From Alcanivorax sp. (GTDB taxonomy: Bacteria; Pseudomonadota; Gammaproteobacteria; Pseudomonadales; Alcanivoracaceae), in NCBI RefSeq assembly GCF_002733835.1, contig NZ_NVWY01000001.1:62001-126000 (forward strand): 64,000 bases of DNA, written 5' to 3'. The notes beneath the pieces are model-generated. The model worked only from the letters and a program-made list of their open reading frames with translations, did no database searches and was not told the origin of the DNA. The translations under genes were made by a program, and so were the position numbers. Positions 42,701 through 52,248 of this stretch are shown here, in pieces; within the stretch, counting starts at the first letter, position 1; each line of letters opens with the position of its first letter.

Positions 42701-45700
42701 GTGGGTCAGCGCTTCGCTGCTGCTGGTATGCTCCGTGGTTTCCGTGGCCATTTGCACATCGCCGTAGAAACCGAAAGCCGGGGCATTTTCGATAGCACCG
42801 GAAACAGAGGTGGCCGCCTGGAGGCCTACCGCCTGCTGCTGAAGCAGAGCCAATGTCAGATTGGCTTCGTAATCGCCAATGTCGGTGATACGGGGATCAT
42901 CCTTGGCGGCCTGCAACGCATCATAGGCTCGCTTCACATCCTCGGAGGCTTTTACGAAATCATCCGCTGCATAGGCGGCATCCACGTAACTATTGCCGAC
43001 GCCGGCCGTCAGGCTGGTGTCTTCGCTGGTGGACTTATAGGTGGTTCGCTCGTATCCCTGCGCGGCGCCAAAGCGCATTTCTCCGCCGATGTCGGCATCC
43101 AGGCCGCCAGCAATAAAATCACTGCCGATAACGTTGACGTTACCGTCCACCTGCATGTTGATCAGACCACTCACCTGCAGCAGGCTACCTAGCGCCTTGC
43201 CTTGCTCAAACAGGGTTTCTTCGCGATAACGTTCACCCTCGATGCCCGCGTAGAGGCGCCCACGGTCATAACCGCCAGTGAAATTATCGAACGAGTTGCC
43301 GTAGCTGGCCTGGTAATCGCTGAGGGTTTCCAGCCCGGCAGCCAGATTCACATCCCCACCGGCGGTCATGGCCATATTACCACCACTGAGAATCTGGGAG
43401 GCCACCGCCGTCATATCATTACCGGCGGACAGCGTAAGGTGTTGGCTATCCTGAACGACAGACTGGGTCAGGGTGACACTCTCAATACGCCGCTCTTCGC
43501 CTTCCCGTTTGATGCTGACATCGTCAGGCAGATCATCGGGGCCGGAAAAATCACCGGTGAAGACACCGGTCGCCGCACCCGCCATCTGGGTAAGAGCACC
43601 ACCTGCAGCACCCAGATAATCCACGCCGAATTTTTCTTTCTTATAGTAAGACGAGTGATGCTTTTCACCGGCGATGATGGAAAGGTTGGCCTCATCATTT
43701 TCCAGTACTGTCTGGCCATCCAGCGGGTTGATCAAGGTGCCCGCCAGTAGAGCCGTACTTCCCTGAATCTGAACTTCTCCTTCACCCTCGTCACGCAATC
43801 CCGAAACGGTAGAGCCCTGAATATGCATGTCACCGGCGGATTGCAGGAGCAGGCTTCCCTGGGCATCGAGATTCGAGCCTTGGGAGGTGGCACTGTAATT
43901 ACCGGATGCTTGTGTGTAGCCCTTTTCTCCATTCAGAGCATTGGCCACTGTGGCCTTGGTCACATCAGCAAAATCCAGAGGATTAAAGGTAGCAAGGCCA
44001 CCACCCAGGCCGAGGGTTGCCATGCTGGCAACCATGCCGCCAATATCCGCCTTGGAGCTTTCCTTATAACTGTCGTACTGGTAGATATCGTGGACATCTC
44101 GAATCAGCAAACCCGCCTGATCGTTGGTCAACGTTTCTTTCTCGGTGCTGTAGAGGCCCGCGCTGGCTATCAAATCTCCGCTTGCGGAAACATCCGTGTT
44201 TTCAAGCGCAATGCCATTAAGCCCCATTATCTGCACATCCCCACCGGATTGCAGATTGGTTCCCTGGTGGGTTATCGACAGGGTGCTTTGCCCGCTCTGA
44301 CGAGCGCTGATAGTGCCTTTTTTGCTCTTGTGCTGCTCGTAGCTATAAACGTTTGCGGCGCTGCTCAGATTGAGCTCACCACCACTGGCGATCATGGTAT
44401 CGCCACCAGACTCAAGGTTTGCTGCTGTCAGATTTATATCCCCTTCAGCACCGGAGTGACCTAACAAGTTACCAAGTTCATTCTTGTTCGCATTAATGAG
44501 CAAATCACCCAAAGCCACCAGGTTGCTGCCAACCACCCGCTGAGAGTGACTTTCTGTCGTTTGCTTTGCGCTTTTACCAAAACTCCCATCATCCTTGCGG
44601 TAGCTATAAAGAGAATCGCTTTCCAGCGCATAACCTACGGTGATATCGCCCTGTGCCTTCAGCTGAATATCGCCTTCACTATCCAGGTCACTGGCCATGA
44701 TGGACAAATCATTTTCTGCCTCCAGCAACATATCCAGGTTGCTATGGAGGTTACTACCGAGTTGTCGGACCTTGCTTTGGGTGAACTTCACATCCCCCTG
44801 ATCCATGTGACTACCTTGGCTAACGGCAACGCTTTCCACGGAAAGGTCTCCATCGGCCACCAGCGTCAGCAACCCGGCATCTACCTTGGCCCCCTGCAAA
44901 CGGATATCTCCACCGCTGGTTACAGACAGGTTATCCGCCCTCAACTGTGCCTGTTCAGTTAACCGTGTCATCCAGTTAAGGGAATCCCCTACAGCGTCGG
45001 CCAAGGTGGCCACCTCAACATTACCGCCGGCATCCAACGCCAGAGTTTGGGCCACCAGCTCACCACCAAGGTTTTGAATATCCTGCGCACTTTTCAAATC
45101 CAGCGTATTACCCGCAACCATCGAGCCTGCGTTAGTGATGCCTCCCTGCTCTGCGACCACCGCTGTGCTGTTTTCCGCAACAATATCGCCATGATTAGTC
45201 ACGTTATCCCCGCTGATGGCTACATCTTCACCACGCAATTGCGGGCCATCCATGACGGCACTACCCTGGGCTAGATACAGCACCGGCACCAGAACCTGAT
45301 ATCCCGCCACATCTTGTTCCTCGAGCCACACCATATCCTGCTGCAATGCGTTAACCTGATCTGCTGTCAAGGCCACACCCACACTCAGTTGTAGAGATTC
45401 AGCCGCAGCAAAGGCGTTATCCATTAACCAGCGAAATTGCTCTTCGTCACTCTTGAAATCAGGATCAAGAAACCGGGTACCGGTTGCGGCTAATACCGCA
45501 TCACGGACAAGGGTCGTTTCATAATAGCTGTCACCGAGTCTTTGAACGCTCTGATCCGGCTCCATGCCAAGGCGATTGATCAGATATTCGCTACCCAGAA
45601 AACCATCCAATGTTGCAAACAGGGGGTTGGTTTCAATCAGATAAAGGTGACCGGGATCATCATTAAAGATAAAAAGGCCGTGGGCTCCGGGAAGATTAAA

Positions 45701-48202
45701 CCCCAGCGAGAGAGGATCAAACCGAAACAAAGTGTCCGAGCTGTGTTCACCTGTGTCGCCATAAATGGCATCCATGGCAGAGCCAAAGCTAAACGCGACG
45801 CCTTCTCTCTCAGCACCATTACTCACTTTCTCAGCATCGATAGTGAGCTTACCACCTGCACTAACCAGCGCGTTGATTACGGTTTCTGTCAGAATATTCG
45901 TATGACTGGTTGCTCCACCACGGTTGCAGCTTACCCGACTACTATCACATAAATACCAATTTTCTGAGGTCGGAATGGTCGTGTAGGTGTAATATTTTTT
46001 CTTGGTACCTCCTCCGGAGCTCTTCTTTCTTAGCCAAGATTTATCGACACGAGCCACCTCCTTTAAACCAACCATATACGCTGTATTTTCGAAACGACTT
46101 GCCTTAATAGCTATGTCGTTACTCGCCGCAATTACGCTGGCATTATTAAACAGATAATCCCCCACAAGCCAAAGATCACTACCAGCCAAGAGTTTTGATT
46201 GTCGAGGCGAGGAATAAGACTGTACGATTTGTCTTTGATATTTATGACGGTAGGTCGTGTTATGACAGGCACTGTTTCTATTTCGATTAAAACAACGACG
46301 GTCATACTCTCTGTCATAGCTATAAACAGGATCATCCCAAACGATTTCAACTTCTGGTTCACTGGCCAGCCTTTGCTCGAACTCTGCTGCCACAATGCGG
46401 ATTTTTCCTTCACTGGCAATTAGTCCGGATTCATTGTTCACTCGCCGTGCCCAGCTGGACTTATCTTCCCAAATAGCATCCATAATCTCCGAGAGATAAC
46501 TACCTGCAACATCCAAATTTCCTACAGCATAAATATCCCCGTAGTTATCCAGATCATCCAGGTATAGCGCCATCTCACCGGCGGACAATAATAGAGAGTG
46601 CGTTCCATTTCGTAACCTTTCACCGCTAAAGGTCAGACTTTGAAGCCCCGCCATGTCTCCATGATTTTCCAGGTCACTTACTGCCAGGCTCATATCACCT
46701 GCAGAGCTAAACACACCCTCATTACGCAATTCGTTGGCAGTAACTGACACATCACCATGCACCTGCCAATCAGCTTCAGGGCCAATGGATACTGTTTCCG
46801 CGTTCAAATTAAACGCATCATCAGCACTTACTTCACCTCTATGTACATAGTTTTGGGTCGTTAGCGATATCGCCTGGCCTGCCTGTAACGCTCCCGCCTC
46901 GTTGTTCAATTCTCCCGTTGTAATTTCCAGATACCCAACAGCATCAATTTCCCCGCTATTGACGAGGCCGTTAGTGGCGCTGACTTTCACTTCACCCTGA
47001 CCCGCCACTTTGCCTGTATTGGTAAAACTCTCAGTTGCTATCTCTGCTGCACCCCCAGCCAGAACGTCGCCATTATTGGTTACATGTTCTTCCGCCAGAA
47101 TGGTTACCTGATCTTCACCGGTTACGGAAACATCGCTCTCGACACGGGTCTGGTCAGAAATGATCGTTATTGCATCAGCATTAACATCATTACCTTGAAG
47201 ATGGATGTTCCCAGCATTCATCGATAAATGCCCTTCAGCGGCGATACTTCCCACTGCGCTCACAGCGCCTAACGACGCAACCTGCATATCTCCTTTCGCA
47301 CTGGCGTCAGCAAAAACCACATCTCCCTGCGCCGACAACACCAAGTCCCCATTCTGCGCCGCCACCGGCGCATCCAGTTTCACCCCCACACCATCTTCAT
47401 TGGCGATAAGCCGAATGCGGTTGGCATACATGCCGCCCAGTGCACTGGAATCGATGGCAAAGCCCGGCTTGTTGGTGCCGGTGGTTTCATTCGAGATGGC
47501 CAGGGTGTCGCGGTCTACCCGTTGCTGGCCGGTGACGATGTTCAGTGAGTCTGCGTGCAGCTCGCCGGCCACCTTGACGGAGCGGGCGATGAGATCGAAG
47601 CGGTCGGTATTCGACCCGTTCAATCCGTTCTCGCCAATGCCAATACGGCCACCCTGCACATCAAACCCCTGCAGCTCCCCCCCTTCCATGATCGATTTAC
47701 CGGTGGTCAGGGTGGCGTGGTTGGTATTGATAAAGCCACAACCGTTACAGCTGATACCATTGGGGTTGGCCACTACCACATCGGCGCGGGCGCCGCCGAC
47801 TTCGATATAGCCCCCCAGATTGGACGGGTTCTGGCCGATGACTTCATTGAGAATCAGGCTGGCGGAGCCATTGTGCAGGTTCGGATTGCCTTCGATATAG
47901 CCACCCAGTTGGGTTTGCGTTACCTGCTGGCTGTTATTGAGAACAACGCCTTTGCTGCCGACGTTGAAATCGTTATAGAAATTTTGCGATACCCCTTTGC
48001 TGTTGGGGTTTTGAATATTGACCACGGGCACGCCATTGGCGGCTTCATCCATCGTCGGCCGCCCATTGGTGCCATGGGTGGGTGTGATGGGCTGTGCGGA
48101 CAGCAGCATGGGCTGCCAGATCAGCAACAACGACAACGTGTACACCAGACCACGACGGACCGGCTTGGCGGATGTCTCAGAATTCGGCATAAAGTGAGGC
48201 AT
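39746..48202 (-). CDS. cdiA: CdiA/filamentous haemagglutinin-type contact-dependent inhibition effector
   Basis: 2818 residues, exported by the two-partner route. A signal peptide (about 18-36) and TPS domain (37-300) carry the hallmarks NPNL and NPNGISCNGCGF. Haemagglutinin repeats (AGNDM, SAGGDLxx, GSxLxAxGxL patterns) follow to about 2200, broken by a 600-900 segment that would hold the receptor-binding part. The last 120 residues have RSLAGHGTLFTPDG and IIVPDGTAITLPRPG, similar to the Stv 'putative adhesin' domain of polymorphic toxins. No VENN motif was seen. The 3' 1.5 kb is AT-rich. The start overlaps cdiB. Confidence 0.9.
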   Translation of the reverse strand: MPHFMPNSETSAKPVRRGLVYTLSLLLIWQPMLLSAQPITPTHGTNGRPTMDEAANGVPVVNIQNPNSKGVSQNFYNDFNVGSKGVVLNNSQQVTQTQLGGYIEGNPNLHNGSASLILNEVIGQNPSNLGGYIEVGGARADVVVANPNGISCNGCGFINTNHATLTTGKSIMEGGELQGFDVQGGRIGIGENGLNGSNTDRFDLIARSVKVAGELHADSLNIVTGQQRVDRDTLAISNETTGTNKPGFAIDSSALGGMYANRIRLIANEDGVGVKLDAPVAAQNGDLVLSAQGDVVFADASAKGDMQVASLGAVSAVGSIAAEGHLSMNAGNIHLQGNDVNADAITIISDQTRVESDVSVTGEDQVTILAEEHVTNNGDVLAGGAAEIATESFTNTGKVAGQGEVKVSATNGLVNSGEIDAVGYLEITTGELNNEAGALQAGQAISLTTQNYVHRGEVSADDAFNLNAETVSIGPEADWQVHGDVSVTANELRNEGVFSSAGDMSLAVSDLENHGDMAGLQSLTFSGERLRNGTHSLLLSAGEMALYLDDLDNYGDIYAVGNLDVAGSYLSEIMDAIWEDKSSWARRVNNESGLIASEGKIRIVAAEFEQRLASEPEVEIVWDDPVYSYDREYDRRCFNRNRNSACHNTTYRHKYQRQIVQSYSSPRQSKLLAGSDLWLVGDYLFNNASVIAASNDIAIKASRFENTAYMVGLKEVARVDKSWLRKKSSGGGTKKKYYTYTTIPTSENWYLCDSSRVSCNRGGATSHTNILTETVINALVSAGGKLTIDAEKVSNGAEREGVAFSFGSAMDAIYGDTGEHSSDTLFRFDPLSLGFNLPGAHGLFIFNDDPGHLYLIETNPLFATLDGFLGSEYLINRLGMEPDQSVQRLGDSYYETTLVRDAVLAATGTRFLDPDFKSDEEQFRWLMDNAFAAAESLQLSVGVALTADQVNALQQDMVWLEEQDVAGYQVLVPVLYLAQGSAVMDGPQLRGEDVAISGDNVTNHGDIVAENSTAVVAEQGGITNAGSMVAGNTLDLKSAQDIQNLGGELVAQTLALDAGGNVEVATLADAVGDSLNWMTRLTEQAQLRADNLSVTSGGDIRLQGAKVDAGLLTLVADGDLSVESVAVSQGSHMDQGDVKFTQSKVRQLGSNLHSNLDMLLEAENDLSIMASDLDSEGDIQLKAQGDITVGYALESDSLYSYRKDDGSFGKSAKQTTESHSQRVVGSNLVALGDLLINANKNELGNLLGHSGAEGDINLTAANLESGGDTMIASGGELNLSSAANVYSYEQHKSKKGTISARQSGQSTLSITHQGTNLQSGGDVQIMGLNGIALENTDVSASGDLIASAGLYSTEKETLTNDQAGLLIRDVHDIYQYDSYKESSKADIGGMVASMATLGLGGGLATFNPLDFADVTKATVANALNGEKGYTQASGNYSATSQGSNLDAQGSLLLQSAGDMHIQGSTVSGLRDEGEGEVQIQGSTALLAGTLINPLDGQTVLENDEANLSIIAGEKHHSSYYKKEKFGVDYLGAAGGALTQMAGAATGVFTGDFSGPDDLPDDVSIKREGEERRIESVTLTQSVVQDSQHLTLSAGNDMTAVASQILSGGNMAMTAGGDVNLAAGLETLSDYQASYGNSFDNFTGGYDRGRLYAGIEGERYREETLFEQGKALGSLLQVSGLINMQVDGNVNVIGSDFIAGGLDADIGGEMRFGAAQGYERTTYKSTSEDTSLTAGVGNSYVDAAYAADDFVKASEDVKRAYDALQAAKDDPRITDIGDYEANLTLALLQQQAVGLQAATSVSGAIENAPAFGFYGDVQMATETTEHTSSSEALTHRGSQVQLGAGGMNLKGEALTLQGSRLDIHDGGGLDLDVDRFTVEAVADTYSNQSSTETHTSTLTVASSSRSNLAGAAAVDALSGGLGTQSSEQQSQSQYWQYGAVNVDGLMNLDVKDQTTIRGGNVWAREVAGNTGNLTVTSLQNTSTSEHSNRGLNLGGGQGFSANGGYNTASGSSERAWVDQVSSFHGEEAFNVTVDGHAQVDGAVISGGDPDNFTLDTGTFAYTDIQDYDRGSNSGWGVSTSFNPLDLKEQQKAPQGSTTLSAHRNGHDKEGITRATVGEGTLIVRDDDSDKNSNLAGLNRDTDNVQEITRNEITGGLDAELTVDHRLVTERGRKEIARDVSTTLGLPQDVVTSVIKVLGDRKITELGVLIHEHGLTRKLTEEIKRFPEYDALRKILADTMGVPEDQAADRLLTLLAEIGSVAADNPEQLQQAIAGFTEAGEQGTAQGVKDGSALKIALHQAVGEALGGADGASAAGTNEMLMPLLVDLAGNSPERLRALSRIVGGASTGNAQGAWIAEQGTTWNRQLHQNEVIAIREQAQAYAALHPGMTVAEALSDLLLEGLRQVDATYSDRIKANNEAAAFLVQIAHSDPNNSLVSTDGHKTALFQASDYDFGKFDAYEWEFWNVAKGIYPGGVEDPNMFFNILTDRENGLMLKGNGDAYYLSRGLFDKLSSESASKAGSQNLMILGSAVGTIGALRLTGLASAEAGLFASNPASYFYSQGHKLTLMADEMIAGMAGFPTGAVFGGGGALLLDDIASGGARYATTLWDEASRLGTFGRGGDSNPGQFRFFEVDSGTMPPEFVVANSNEVRTVNGSYWAESDFGPLTTTVEPTPLVINNLESGHSFARTVTEGGTGRSLAGHGTLFTPDGNIIVPDGTAITLPRPGISILDKTGRYIENGDWFGLSNAARTNERIVRDIEGMASWLPGAEIPNYTLSKPTKLNIYSRSTTTATPTTLDKVLSPNMGCVDWAACTAFFEY

Positions 48203-49877
48203 GGAGTGTGTACTCGCTGTCTGTCAGTTCCGTTGAATGCTGATCCATGGGCCAGGAAATCTCGGTGGTCAGTTGCACCGAGCGGTAGCCCAACCGCAAT
48301 CCCGCGGTGGTTGAATCTATGCGTGAAAAACCCAACTCGTTCTGATTGCCCGGCACCACTCCGGAGTCATACGCGGCAAAAGGAATTACCGAGACAGGCC
48401 CGGTGATCGGCGGGTAGCCATCGAACTGCACGCTGCCCGCCACGGCTGAGTTGCCATTCAGGGTAATATCCCGATACCCCCGAACCACTGAACTGGATGC
48501 CACCGATAACCGTTCCGAGGGAAACAAGACATCGTTGGCATACTGTGCATTCAACCGTAACGACAGCGCGCCATATAACGGCTTTATAAAGCGATTGGCT
48601 GTAAGATATGTCTGATAGCGAGTGTGCGTTTTCTCTGCAATTGAGACGTCACCCGGAAGGTGTGTTGCCGGCCCCGTGCCCCAGCCTTCTTCCACGGTAA
48701 CGGTGCCCGCCAGCTGGGTGCGCCCCCAAAGGTGTTTGGCATTGATGCGCCCACCCAAGGCTTTCAGCTGGTAGGAACTCACCCGGATGACCGCATCGTC
48801 CAACAGGTTCTCGGTATCGGAGTAGGCGCCTAACAGTGAGAACGACAACCGGGAACGGTTGCTACGATACAAAGTACGGGTCAGTTCAATTCGGGATGTA
48901 TCCGTGGCACCAGTGGTTTCAAAACGCTGGAAGATCCCCTGGATTTCGTTTTCATACTGTTGGCGGTTATAGCTCAACGCCAGGTTCCAGTAGCCCAGGC
49001 TAATGTCATAACTGAGCCCGGCACCCCAGGCACGATCCGAAAACTCCGTATCCAGATCGCTGTTCAGCGATAGAGAGATCCTGTCGGTGAGTCCGAAGGG
49101 GCTGCCCCAGTCCAGCCCCGCCTGGGCGGTGCCATGGGTAACATCCCCATAGTGCTCTTCATCCAGCACCAGGGTGCCCCGGTAGCGCCGTGGCCAGTCC
49201 GCCTGGCCCAGCACCACCGTGCCACCCTGCTCTTCACCTGGCGCCAGATCCATCTTGGCGTCCAGGTGCGGCAATCGCGCCAGGGTTTCCACCGCGTGCT
49301 CCAGATCACGCAGGTTGACCAAATCACCGGGCGACGCAGGCACCGCCCACTCCAGCACGCGCACGGGCATGCCCACGGCCTCGAAGGATTCCACACGACC
49401 GGCCACCACCAGAAGTACCAGGGTGCCGGAGGCGATATCCTGTTCGGGAATCAATACGCGGCTAGTGACATAGCCCTTGTCGATCAACGCATTGGAAAGC
49501 ACCGCCTGCAGGGCGCGAATGTCTTTCATGCCAATGCAGGTGCCTTCTACCGCATCAGCGGGCCGCCGAAACCAGCGACCAAAAGGAAGCGGAGCATCCC
49601 CCAGCGTTTTGAGTTGAACCGATTCAATCTCAAAACAGCGGTCGGATGCACCAGAGCCTTCCGGCACCGGCATGCGCAGGTCCGGCCCTTCGCCGGGCAC
49701 CCGCATGTCTTCTAGCTGCTGCTGCTGACGCTGGCGCTCCTGCTCCTGCAGGCGGTCGAACATGCGTTGCTGGGAATTCGGGGCAGGCGCGGCCGTTACC
49801 GCCCCTGCGCCTCCAATACCCATACAGAGACAGGCGGCGATAACGCCGTAACGAAACAATGGGTTTTCCCCCAACAT
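48177..49877 (-). CDS. cdiB: CdiB/ShlB-type two-partner secretion outer membrane transporter
   Basis: 566 residues with a signal peptide (1-30), a Gln/Arg-rich helix (38-57) that plugs the pore, POTRA-type domains (about 80-210: CFEIESVQLKTLGDAP; GYVTSRVLIPEQDIASGTL) and a 16-strand barrel ending in Phe (LHASLYAEF). This is the FhaC/ShlB/CdiB family (Omp85 superfamily), which exports the CdiA partner. It overlaps cdiA by 26 bases. It diverges from the coiled-coil gene at 50021. Confidence 0.93.
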   Translation of the reverse strand: MLGENPLFRYGVIAACLCMGIGGAGAVTAAPAPNSQQRMFDRLQEQERQRQQQQLEDMRVPGEGPDLRMPVPEGSGASDRCFEIESVQLKTLGDAPLPFGRWFRRPADAVEGTCIGMKDIRALQAVLSNALIDKGYVTSRVLIPEQDIASGTLVLLVVAGRVESFEAVGMPVRVLEWAVPASPGDLVNLRDLEHAVETLARLPHLDAKMDLAPGEEQGGTVVLGQADWPRRYRGTLVLDEEHYGDVTHGTAQAGLDWGSPFGLTDRISLSLNSDLDTEFSDRAWGAGLSYDISLGYWNLALSYNRQQYENEIQGIFQRFETTGATDTSRIELTRTLYRSNRSRLSFSLLGAYSDTENLLDDAVIRVSSYQLKALGGRINAKHLWGRTQLAGTVTVEEGWGTGPATHLPGDVSIAEKTHTRYQTYLTANRFIKPLYGALSLRLNAQYANDVLFPSERLSVASSSVVRGYRDITLNGNSAVAGSVQFDGYPPITGPVSVIPFAAYDSGVVPGNQNELGFSRIDSTTAGLRLGYRSVQLTTEISWPMDQHSTELTDSEYTLHASLYAEF

Positions 49878-50020
49878 GGCTATCCTTGCCGATTATGATC
49901 ACACTGCCGCAGCAGGAAGGTTCATTGCCTTCTCGTAGTTGTGTATTGTGCTGCGGCGAATTAACAGGCGGCGATTCTACACATTCGGTTACGCAAACGG
50001 ACTTGAGAGACAGCACGGAC

Positions 50021-51175
50021 GTGAACTTCATCACACGGATCTCGGCACAAACTGCCCAACGGTTTTTTCTGGCCCTTTTTCTGGCTTTTTTTAGTACGGC
50101 AGTGCATTGCAACGTGCGCCAAGCCATGGCCCCACTGACGGATGCCTCCGCCAATTCTGACCATGCGGTTGAAGAGGCTCTCAAGGCCAGCAAGGCTCTG
50201 AAGCCAGCTGAAAAACTGGTTTTACAGAACCGCCTGCGCCTGCGGCAAGCCGCCATGATGATGGTTAACAGCCAGTTCACTCAGGCCCGGGAAATCTTGA
50301 GCACAATAGAAACTGCCAGCCCCTCCGGTGCTCAGGCAGGCCTGTTGATGGCCGAAAGTTTTCGCCTGGAAAACAACACCGAGCAGGCAAAAAACTGGTT
50401 TCTACGCACCGCTCGGCACTTCCCTTACCGCCCGCAAACCCTTTCTGGCTTGATGAGCGCCGCCCACGACCAACGGACCACAAACCCCGGCCTCTCCCTT
50501 GCCCTTTACCAGGAAGTGGAAGCACAAAGTCAATTTGCCGAAGACCAACTGAGCACCCTGAGGGCCAGCGGTCACATCGATCCGCTGGCCGTTATTTTTC
50601 CTTCCGAAATAAATGATGATGTGCGCAAGACGTTATTAAAAAACTGCTTGCACCACCCGGATCTCGACCTGCTGCACGCGTCGTCCAGACTCCAGGAAGC
50701 TGTAACCACTCTTCTGCAACTGCAGGCACAAAACAGACAATTAACCGAGCAGCTCAATGCACTAACGCAAAAACTGGCCACATATCAAAAGCAACGCAGT
50801 GACATAGAATCCACCCTCAGCAGCAATGCCAGCCAACTCACTTCGCTTAAAGGACAGCTGGTCCCCAATGAATTCAGCCCTGACCAGACACGAATCCGCC
50901 AGCAACTCACCCAGCTGACCAACCAGCAAACCCGACTGCGCGCCCAAATCGCCTTCATCGACCAGGCAAGTGAGTCTCTGCCCGGCATTATTGACAAGAT
51001 CGACCGCCAAACCCGCCAGCTGCACAGTGCCGCCATGACTCAACTCAAGGGAAGTCAGGTCGACGTGGAGACGGTGTTGAATAAAAGTTATCAGGCGTAT
51101 TTAAGTGACCTGCGCAACCTGACCGCAGAAGCCAAGCTGCAACGTGCAGAAATACAAATATCGGCTTCGCCATAA
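50021..51175 (+). CDS. Periplasmic TPR/coiled-coil protein divergent from cdiB
   Basis: GTG 50021 gives a signal peptide (RFFLALFLAFFSTAVHC); the frame is open upstream to 49859 but there it covers the divergent cdiB start. 384 residues. Residues 35-170 have helical TPR-like repeats (AREILSTIETASPSGAQAGL; AKNWFLRTARHFPYRP), and 215-330 is a long coiled coil (QNRQLTEQLNALTQKLATYQ). The C terminus is helical. No family recognised. Because it shares the promoter region with cdiBAI, a role in surface display of CdiA or adhesin export is possible but inferred. Confidence 0.65.
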   Translation: MNFITRISAQTAQRFFLALFLAFFSTAVHCNVRQAMAPLTDASANSDHAVEEALKASKALKPAEKLVLQNRLRLRQAAMMMVNSQFTQAREILSTIETASPSGAQAGLLMAESFRLENNTEQAKNWFLRTARHFPYRPQTLSGLMSAAHDQRTTNPGLSLALYQEVEAQSQFAEDQLSTLRASGHIDPLAVIFPSEINDDVRKTLLKNCLHHPDLDLLHASSRLQEAVTTLLQLQAQNRQLTEQLNALTQKLATYQKQRSDIESTLSSNASQLTSLKGQLVPNEFSPDQTRIRQQLTQLTNQQTRLRAQIAFIDQASESLPGIIDKIDRQTRQLHSAAMTQLKGSQVDVETVLNKSYQAYLSDLRNLTAEAKLQRAEIQISASP

Positions 51176-51304
51176 TACGAGGGCGGCTGCCCTCGCCCTC
51201 TTCTTCCATTGCTCTGCATGCTGCTGTCGCCCTGCCTTCTGCCCTACCTTTTCCCGGCATCCTGTGGTTCACTGCCGGCATCACGCCCCGGAACACGGTT
51301 TGCC

Positions 51305-52114
51305 ATGCCCACACTCAAATGCCCCAGTTGCGAACAGGTCCTGCGCCTTGCCGGCAATAGCTGGCACTGCGATAACGGCCACCAGTTCGATCGTGCCAAG
51401 CGAGGTTACACCAATCTGTTGTTGGCGCAGCAGCGCCGCTCCCGATCACCGGGGGACGACAAGGCCATGGTGCAGGCGCGCACGGCTTTTCTTGAACTGG
51501 GCCGTTATCAACCATTGGCAGATGCCCTGCTCGCCCACCTGCCGGATGAAGAACCCGCCTGGCTGGATATCGGCTGTGGCGAAGGCTGGTACACCGAGCA
51601 GTTTGCCCAGCGTTTGGGCGGCGTGAATGGTGTGGGCGTGGATATTTCCAAGTTCGCGGTGGATGCAGCTGCCAAGCGTAACAAGCGCATCACCTGGCTG
51701 GTGGCCAGCGGCGCCCGGCTACCGCTGTTTGATGCCAGCCAGCAAACCGTATTTGTGCTGTTCACCCGCTTGTTCGTGGATGATATCGCCCGGGTGCTGC
51801 AACCCGGTGGGGAATTGATTGTTGTCGGTACCGGGGAAACGCACCTGCTGCCGTTGCGCGAAGCCCTGTACGACGATGTGCGGCAAAGCAGTTTTGATGC
51901 GGGCAAGTTTCTGGATGATCGCTTCGAGCTGATCTCCAGCGAGACCCTGCATTGCCAATGGGTTCCGGACTCAGAAGAAGAGCTCCGTAACCTGCTGGCC
52001 ATGACCCCCCATCACTGGCGGGCACGGCCGGATGCGAAAGCCGGCATTGGCGCCCTGGCCGGCCAGCCCATGAACGGACATTTTGTGATTCAGCGTTGGC
52101 AGCGGGTGGCGTAG
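51305..52114 (+). CDS. rlmA: 23S rRNA (guanine-N1)-methyltransferase RlmA
   Basis: 269 residues from ATG 51305. The N-terminal zinc-binding segment CPSCEQVLRLAGNSWHCDNGH (Cys6, 9, 22 and His26) and the following FDRAKRGYTNLLL are diagnostic of RlmA (RrmA). The Rossmann-type methyltransferase domain has LDIGCGEGWYT. It methylates G745 of 23S rRNA by AdoMet in E. coli. An interspersed repeat pair follows the stop. Confidence 0.93.
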   Translation: MPTLKCPSCEQVLRLAGNSWHCDNGHQFDRAKRGYTNLLLAQQRRSRSPGDDKAMVQARTAFLELGRYQPLADALLAHLPDEEPAWLDIGCGEGWYTEQFAQRLGGVNGVGVDISKFAVDAAAKRNKRITWLVASGARLPLFDASQQTVFVLFTRLFVDDIARVLQPGGELIVVGTGETHLLPLREALYDDVRQSSFDAGKFLDDRFELISSETLHCQWVPDSEEELRNLLAMTPHHWRARPDAKAGIGALAGQPMNGHFVIQRWQRVA

Positions 52115-52145
52115 ATTGCGTTTATCAAACGTGATGTCGGGTTCG

Positions 52146-52227
52146 TGTCGGATTACGGCTACGCCTAATTCGACCTACCTGGAAAGGGTTTCGTAGGTCG
52201 AATTAGCCTGAAAGGCGTAACCCGACA
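52146..52227. repeat. Inverted pair of the ~35-base interspersed repeat
   Basis: A reversed copy (TGTCGGATTACGG... 52146-52178) faces a forward copy (GTAGGTCGAATTAGCCTGAA... 52193-52227) across a 14-base spacer, giving a long stem-loop. It lies between the convergent rlmA and monooxygenase genes and may act as a terminator. Confidence 0.85.
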
Positions 52228-52248
52228 ACATGTCGCACAGCCCTCCCA

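Noticed and set aside
41041-48000. Several plus-strand open frames opposite cdiA (for example 42248-43192)
   Set aside because: Antisense shadows of a repeat-rich gene with no signals of their own.
47555-48406. 283-codon plus-strand frame opposite the cdiA/cdiB junction
   Set aside because: It runs through two clear minus-strand genes in overlapping frames.
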